From NCBI RefSeq assembly GCF_000264905.1, contig NW_006763134.1, positions 14,852 through 78,851 of the forward strand: a stretch of DNA of 64,000 nucleotides. Reading direction: 5' to 3'. Source of the stretch: Stereum hirsutum FP-91666 SS1 (Eukaryota > Basidiomycota > Agaricomycetes > Russulales > Stereaceae). The notes beneath the pieces were generated by a model, which saw nothing but the letters and a program-made list of their open reading frames with translations, was not told the DNA's origin and did no database searches. This document shows positions 59,436-64,000 of the stretch, one piece after another; the stretch's first letter is position 1; the number at the start of each line of letters is the position of its first letter. Made by a program: the position numbers and the translations under genes.

Positions 59436-60313
59436 TGTGGTCGAAGTACGTGGAGCAGATGGACAGGGCGAGAGGTAAGATGGTGTTACCAAAGGTGTGG
59501 GTATGTGGGTCTATTCAAAGAACAAGAACGGAGAAGTCAGCCCTCTTTTCTTTTCTAATATTACCATGGACCATGGGTACGTACCCAGACTGCGTGCTAT
59601 AACTGGGGCTTCAGCTCAAGTTCGACGGGTTAGGAAAGCAAGGTTCCGATTTTTGCTAGGAGCACGGAAGGGAATGAGGGAGAAGTAAAAGGGCGAGACT
59701 GTTTGTCTAGCCACGGCCTGTTTATGTTCCTGCGCATACTTTTACTCCTAGCGACTCCAGACGGAGAACGTCGACGCGGAATTGACGCGGAAAGGCTCGC
59801 AATATCTCGGGCTCGGAATCGGACGCCGATAACGTTGAACACGCATGATTATCTGATAAGGTCCCCGCGAGGACCGTCGCAGTCATCGCAACGCCTGCGA
59901 CATCTACAGTCCGAGCCCGGTCCGGAAAGATCGTGAATATTCGTCCATGCGGTTCGAGAATTTTCACTGGACAACGCAAGGCCCGACGACAAGAATTTTG
60001 CATCATGGGTTGTATGAATGTCGATTGTTTCCGACTGGAGCGAGCAAAAACGTTGCAATCATGCCGACAAATTTTCCTTATTTTCGTGGAGTACTTGGTA
60101 CGACGCACGTTGTGGAGAGAAGAGCGAGAAATGGCGAGAGATGGCGCCTGCTGGAGAACAGAGGAGAGGCAGAGAGCAGCAAATATGATCATAATCACAA
60201 CAACACGTCTACACATCCATACTATCCACATTTTACTAAGTTCCCTAAGTCAAAGTTCCCAACACTAAGACCGATGAACAAACAAGAGAAAAATAAAGAA
60301 ACATATGGTACCA
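59436..60313. other. Intergenic: AIF-like promoter and monooxygenase 3' region
   Basis: About 880 bp. Holds one ATCTGATAA site (59851-59859). Overlapping ORFs on both strands (59722-60231 minus, 59947-60351 plus) lack motifs and splice support. Confidence 0.55.
59851..59859 (+). promoter_or_regulatory. ATCTGATAA, iron-GATA-factor-type site
   Basis: Within GATTATCTGATAAGG, so TTATC and GATAA are arranged palindromically. It lies 416 bp upstream of the AIF-like start. Confidence 0.5.
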
Positions 60314-62609
60314 CTAAGCACACAAATCCGCGACCACCTCGCCCGACTTGACGCCCATAACGCTCAACAACGTATCGCTCAACCCATGCGTCGCCTCCGT
60401 GCACCCCTGCAAATAAATCCTCCCACCCATCTCTTCTCCTTCGACGGGCATGAGCCTGTACGCCCTCGAGACGTACAACTTCGTCCCCGACGAAGGCGGG
60501 GTCAACTCCGTCGACGCAGCGAGCGAATGAAGAGGCGGCGTGATCGGCGTAGAAGGCGCACTACTATCCGTGGACCCAGCCGGACTCGTACTCTTTCTGC
60601 TCGCCCTGCCCCTGCCTTGTCCACCATACCCCAACATGTTCCTGAGCTCTTCGTCATGCACATTGATCTCGTCCGCAGAGCAGACCTTGACGTCCTGAGT
60701 GCGCACGGACTTGTTAAGCCCAAAGCGGGAGGCGACGTTCGAGTTGGCGATGAGCTTGATCCAGCCGGTGCGGTCGTAACCTGTTCCGCAGACGACGAGG
60801 TCGTAGGTCGAGTTGGAGAGGGATGCGTGCGCGGCCGGGTTTTCGGAGGTGCTGGAGGAAGAAGAGTCGTTGGCGAGGAGATGTTGAAGGGTGAGAGTGA
60901 GGGTGTCGTGTGCTGTGTGTATCATGGGACAGGGTCAGTGATAGAAGTGAGGGATACATCGGAAGAGACTTACCCTCCCCATCGAACGCAGGCGAAGCTT
61001 CAGCGGACAATATATTCGTATACGACCTCAGCCTGAGCTTCGGGATGCGAAGCTCGGACGAGGTACCTTCCCTCGCGGCGATAGTCTCGTCAACTTGCTG
61101 GTCGTAGACGAGTTCGTAGAGCTAGAAAACATTGAACAGTAGATTAGTGCACCGTGTGGGATGAACATGGCGATGCGAGTGAAAGCAGGAATAAACTTAC
61201 AGTGTCAATAGTCCTCGGGTTGACGACTCCGTAATTCGTGTTCTTGTACTCCCTCGTAACGAACTCACGCGTCTTGTGCGAGCCAAGGTTGTACAGCATA
61301 TTCGTCGCTGCAGTTACATCCATAGGTCAGTATCCATTCACATAAACACCGAACGGACAAGAAAAATAAAAAATACTGACAGTCAGGATCAAAAATCTCA
61401 TTCGCGAACGGCGAATCGTCGCTCGGCTTCAATGACCCCTTCCTAAACAACATCTCAAGCTCGTGCCTCACCCCCTTCTCACTCCCAACGATTTTAATCT
61501 CGCTCAGCCTCGCATGCAAATCCAACAGCACCTCAGTCGCACTCTGGCCGCACCCGACGACAGCGACGCGCAGAGGGCGGGTCGTCGTTGACACGACAGG
61601 ACCAGAAGACGAGGAAGGTGAAGGGAAAGCGGACAGGGAAGTAGTGAGGGTGGAGAGAAGGGAGCCGATGGAGGTCACGTAGGCAGAGGAGTGGATGATG
61701 CGTGGGTGAGAGTCGTGCGTGAGCAGCGAGAGGGTGGGTGGCATCTTGGCCTTGCCTCCGGGAGACATGATGATGTTTTCTAGACAGATAGATCGATCAA
61801 AAGTCAGTATCGCATCCATGAACGGTGTATAGGATGATGAGAAAGAGGAAGTATGGACTTACTGGCTCGACGAACAGTGATAACTCCCGTCTTCGCATCC
61901 CGGCTCTCGACCTCGAATGCCCACTCGCCTTCTCCGGCCTCTCTGAACCCAACGACGCTCTGGCCATACTTCACGCCTACACCCCGCTCCTCAGTCCACC
62001 TCGCGACCCAGCCCAGATAATCGGCATATTCCTTTCGAGAAGGGATAGTCGTTCCCCGGTTAATGAAGTTGAGGAGGCGGTTCTGGGAATGGAGGTACGA
62101 GAGGAAGGTTATGGGCGAGCCGGGGTTTCGCAGGGTTGCGAGGTCTTTCATGAAGCTAAGTCGAGGGAATATAAGATTAAGAGTGAGCGAAAATTAAAGA
62201 GGGAGAGGGAAGACGTGAATACTGACCTAATCTGCATACGAGCGCCGGGAAGCAACATTCCAGGGTGCCATCTGAATTTTTCTTGCTGTTCAAGGAAGAG
62301 CACATCGCGGATCGGAGTATCCTAGATGTAGCACAAATATACATATCAACACTTCGGTGTCTTGCAAAGTAGATGAAAACGAGGGAGGAGTAGATGCATG
62401 ATGAAAGATCGAGTAGATCAAAGATCGTAGGAGGCCGGACATCATCGATGGACCAAGGAAATAGCATTCACCTCACCGCTCTCCCACTTCTCGATCAAAG
62501 CACCAGCGAGTGCGACATTCGCAGGGCCAAAGCCCAAGCCAACGAGGTCATAGATATTTTTATCTACCACCACATCCGGGGTATTCGAGGTATACATAGC
62601 AGTAGACAT
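60314..62609 (-). CDS. L-ornithine N5-monooxygenase (SidA/Omo1 type)
   Basis: Seven exons (62609-62472, 62321-62227, 62155-61863, 61779-61381, 61307-61201, 61121-60974, 60912-60314) give 592 aa. FAD-binding start [16 protein letters not shown]; substrate-side [17 protein letters not shown] and [16 protein letters not shown] fold [18 protein letters not shown]; the C-terminal [16 protein letters not shown] and [14 protein letters not shown]. These are the family marks of flavin N-hydroxylating monooxygenases that make N5-hydroxyornithine, the committed step of hydroxamate siderophores. A Ser/Thr/Pro-rich insert (about 60510-60600) sits before the last motif. No targeting signal is obvious. Two ATCTGATAA sites lie 0.8-0.94 kb upstream. 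In Omphalotus the equivalent gene (omo1) is linked to a siderophore synthetase gene. Confidence 0.94.
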
Positions 62610-63411
62610 GACGATGGACCAGTAGACTGTTGAGTTTTGGTTTAGAAGATAAGATGCGATCGAGAGACGCTAGTTGCGAGGTGATAGATAGAAGCGAAGC
62701 AAGGCAGATAGGCAGGCAGGCAGCTAGCCAAACAAAACGAGGAGATGTCGAATGTGAGCGGGAGCCGACAGAGGCGGTAGTGACGGAAGGAGGTAGAAGG
62801 TGGGTCGGTATCAACCTTCGTTCGTCAAATGATGGAGTTTGGAGCTTCGAATATATTTAGCTTGTCCTGTCTGTGGAGGTATATAAGCGCTGGAAGGAGG
62901 AACGAGACGGCGATAATTTCACCGTTTCGATGCCCAGACGAAGGGAAAAATCGGGATGCAGCAGGGTCGGTTTACCAGTGTCCCGAATACACAAATGGAA
63001 CGCGATGGAATGATTGTTGTGAAGGTGTGGCGCAATAATATTTCTAAAGGTCAGTACCGGTGCTGAGCCCGAGCGACTTCAGATGCAGAGTCGAAAGTAG
63101 ATGCGTGCATCTCCGAGCATGATTCTGTTCTGGAGTGGGCTGGTTCGGGGGGTCGGTCGATATCTTTCGTCTTTCGGACGTAGCGCATGGAATGCGATCC
63201 CGTGGATGAACATTTCGCGCTAGGCCATACGTTAGAGCGAAGGCACCAAGACGAAACAACGAGAACGAGGGTGGTACATCAGCGCAGAGTGGAGGTGATG
63301 GACGGATGGACTGTTGGACTAGGATGACGGACTAGCTTCTGCGCCGGAGCTGTGGGTCTTCGTGGCTTTTAAAAAGTTCGACGTTCAAATGGAATGATCG
63401 TCGCCCAGACA

Positions 63412-63420
63412 ATCTGATAA
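63412..63420 (+). promoter_or_regulatory. ATCTGATAA, iron-GATA-factor-type site
   Basis: Exact match, 368 bp before the edge ORF start and about 800 bp upstream of the monooxygenase start. Confidence 0.5.
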
Positions 63421-63539
63421 GATCATGCACCATTTGCCAAGCACAATGCGCAAATGACGACAGATTTGCGGCAGATCCGGTGTTGTTGACAGCTGTCCTG
63501 CGGAGACCGTTGGAGATCTGCAAAATATGGGGTGAAATC

Positions 63540-63548
63540 TTATCAGAT
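63540..63548 (-). promoter_or_regulatory. ATCTGATAA on the complement strand
   Basis: TTATCAGAT on the plus strand, 120 bp from the previous site and in inverse orientation; 240 bp before the edge ORF start. Confidence 0.5.
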
Positions 63549-63787
63549 TGCATATCACCATGAGGGGAATTACAGAATCCATGGACAAATAGTTCTGATG
63601 AGTCCGAATCGTTCGGGGAGAGCTGAAAGCCGCCGGGCGTTCTTGTGGCCGGTGCGGCGAACCCATCGCCACCGATGAGGATGTCCAAGGTCAAGGGAAA
63701 GAGAGAAAAAAAGGCAAATAATACATCAGGAGACTTGCCTTGCTTTTTCCTGTCGTCCCGATCCTCCATCCCTTCGCCAGACTCCAG

Positions 63788-64000
63788 ATGGCGAACTCCA
63801 CCGTCGGCTATGCGCCAGAGCAGTTCGAAATCCCGACAGACTTCACCTTCTCTCTCGCCGACTCAACTTCCGTACGAGGCGTTGAATCCACTACCGGTCT
63901 TTCAGTCTACCTGGGAGCAGCGGGCGCAGACTTGTCCTCTGCTGAAACGCCTTTCGTCACCTTAAAATTCCTCGAGCGCACTCTTCGCACCAGTCTTCAT
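63788..64000 (+). CDS. Partial ORF running off the window
   Basis: From ATG 63788 the frame is open to the window end (71 codons). It starts ANSTVGYAPEQFEIPTDFTF and continues with alternating polar and hydrophobic residues (GLSVYLGAAGADL, FVTLKFLERTL), which suggests a beta-rich N-terminus. Not recognised with certainty. Its place, divergent from the monooxygenase and behind two iron-GATA-type sites, makes the missing hydroxyornithine acyltransferase a reasonable guess, but an intron could also fall within this piece. Confidence 0.45.
   Translation, partial: MANSTVGYAPEQFEIPTDFTFSLADSTSVRGVESTTGLSVYLGAAGADLSSAETPFVTLKFLERTLRTSLH

Larger units (their letters stand above)
62610..63787. promoter_or_regulatory. 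Divergent region, monooxygenase / edge ORF
   Basis: 1,178 bp between the monooxygenase start and the ATG at 63788. Two ATCTGATAA sites in opposite orientation (63412, 63540) lie nearer the edge ORF. No gene seen. Confidence 0.55.

Noticed and set aside
59722..60351. Overlapping ORFs of 134-169 codons on both strands between the AIF-like and monooxygenase genes.
   Set aside because: No motif, biased composition or intron structure; they overlap a likely promoter and 3' region.

Overview
The window is nuclear DNA of a filamentous basidiomycete, most likely a mushroom-forming Agaricomycete. The signs are short 50-90 bp GT-AG introns in every intact gene, Ty1/copia and Ty3/gypsy chromovirus debris, a Plavaka-type transposase, a Crinkler-type NTPase, a Fus3/Kss1-type MAP kinase with a TEY loop, and a one-adenylation-domain (type VI) siderophore synthetase of the kind described from basidiomycetes. 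All calls come from reading the sequence and from splice models built by hand; no database search was run.

Positions 1-29,500 are repeat-rich and gene-poor. They hold: a region bounded by inverted repeats containing an SNF2 helicase fragment (8-5,067); two degenerate copia copies broken up by a ~200-bp dispersed repeat; a 5'-truncated gypsy integrase-chromodomain remnant with a probable 3' LTR; a frameshifted gene with an OrsD-like zinc finger; several MITE-like elements; an F-box-protein-like pseudogene with a TGG-to-TGA stop; and a 5'-truncated Plavaka transposase with one nonsense codon. Four copies of an unusual non-coding element are scattered through it. These have CAGGGCATGCCACGA ends, GTACCTG-rich asymmetric subterminal blocks, and a core of ~171-bp tandem repeats. 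One copy (15,414-17,670) has both ends and contains the only assembly gap.

Positions 29,500-43,300 hold intact genes: a Crinkler-like P-loop protein, a MAP kinase divergent from a large CCCH zinc-finger protein (239 bp apart), a WD40 protein resembling the C-terminal part of Tup1 without its N-terminal part, and an unrecognised 500-aa protein.

Positions 43,800-64,000 look like a siderophore gene cluster: a 2,631-aa NRPS of layout A-T-C-T-C-T-C, a divergent AUH-type enoyl-CoA hydratase, a tandem pair of 182-aa unknown proteins, an AIF-like FAD oxidoreductase with two cysteine clusters, an L-ornithine N5-monooxygenase, and a divergent ORF running off the window edge. ATCTGATAA, the type of site bound by fungal iron-responsive GATA factors, lies in the intergenic regions next to the NRPS/hydratase, the AIF-like gene and the monooxygenase. 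Proposed logic: the monooxygenase hydroxylates ornithine; an acyltransferase (not confirmed here) acylates it, perhaps with a methylglutaconyl group supplied by the hydratase; and the NRPS joins three units.
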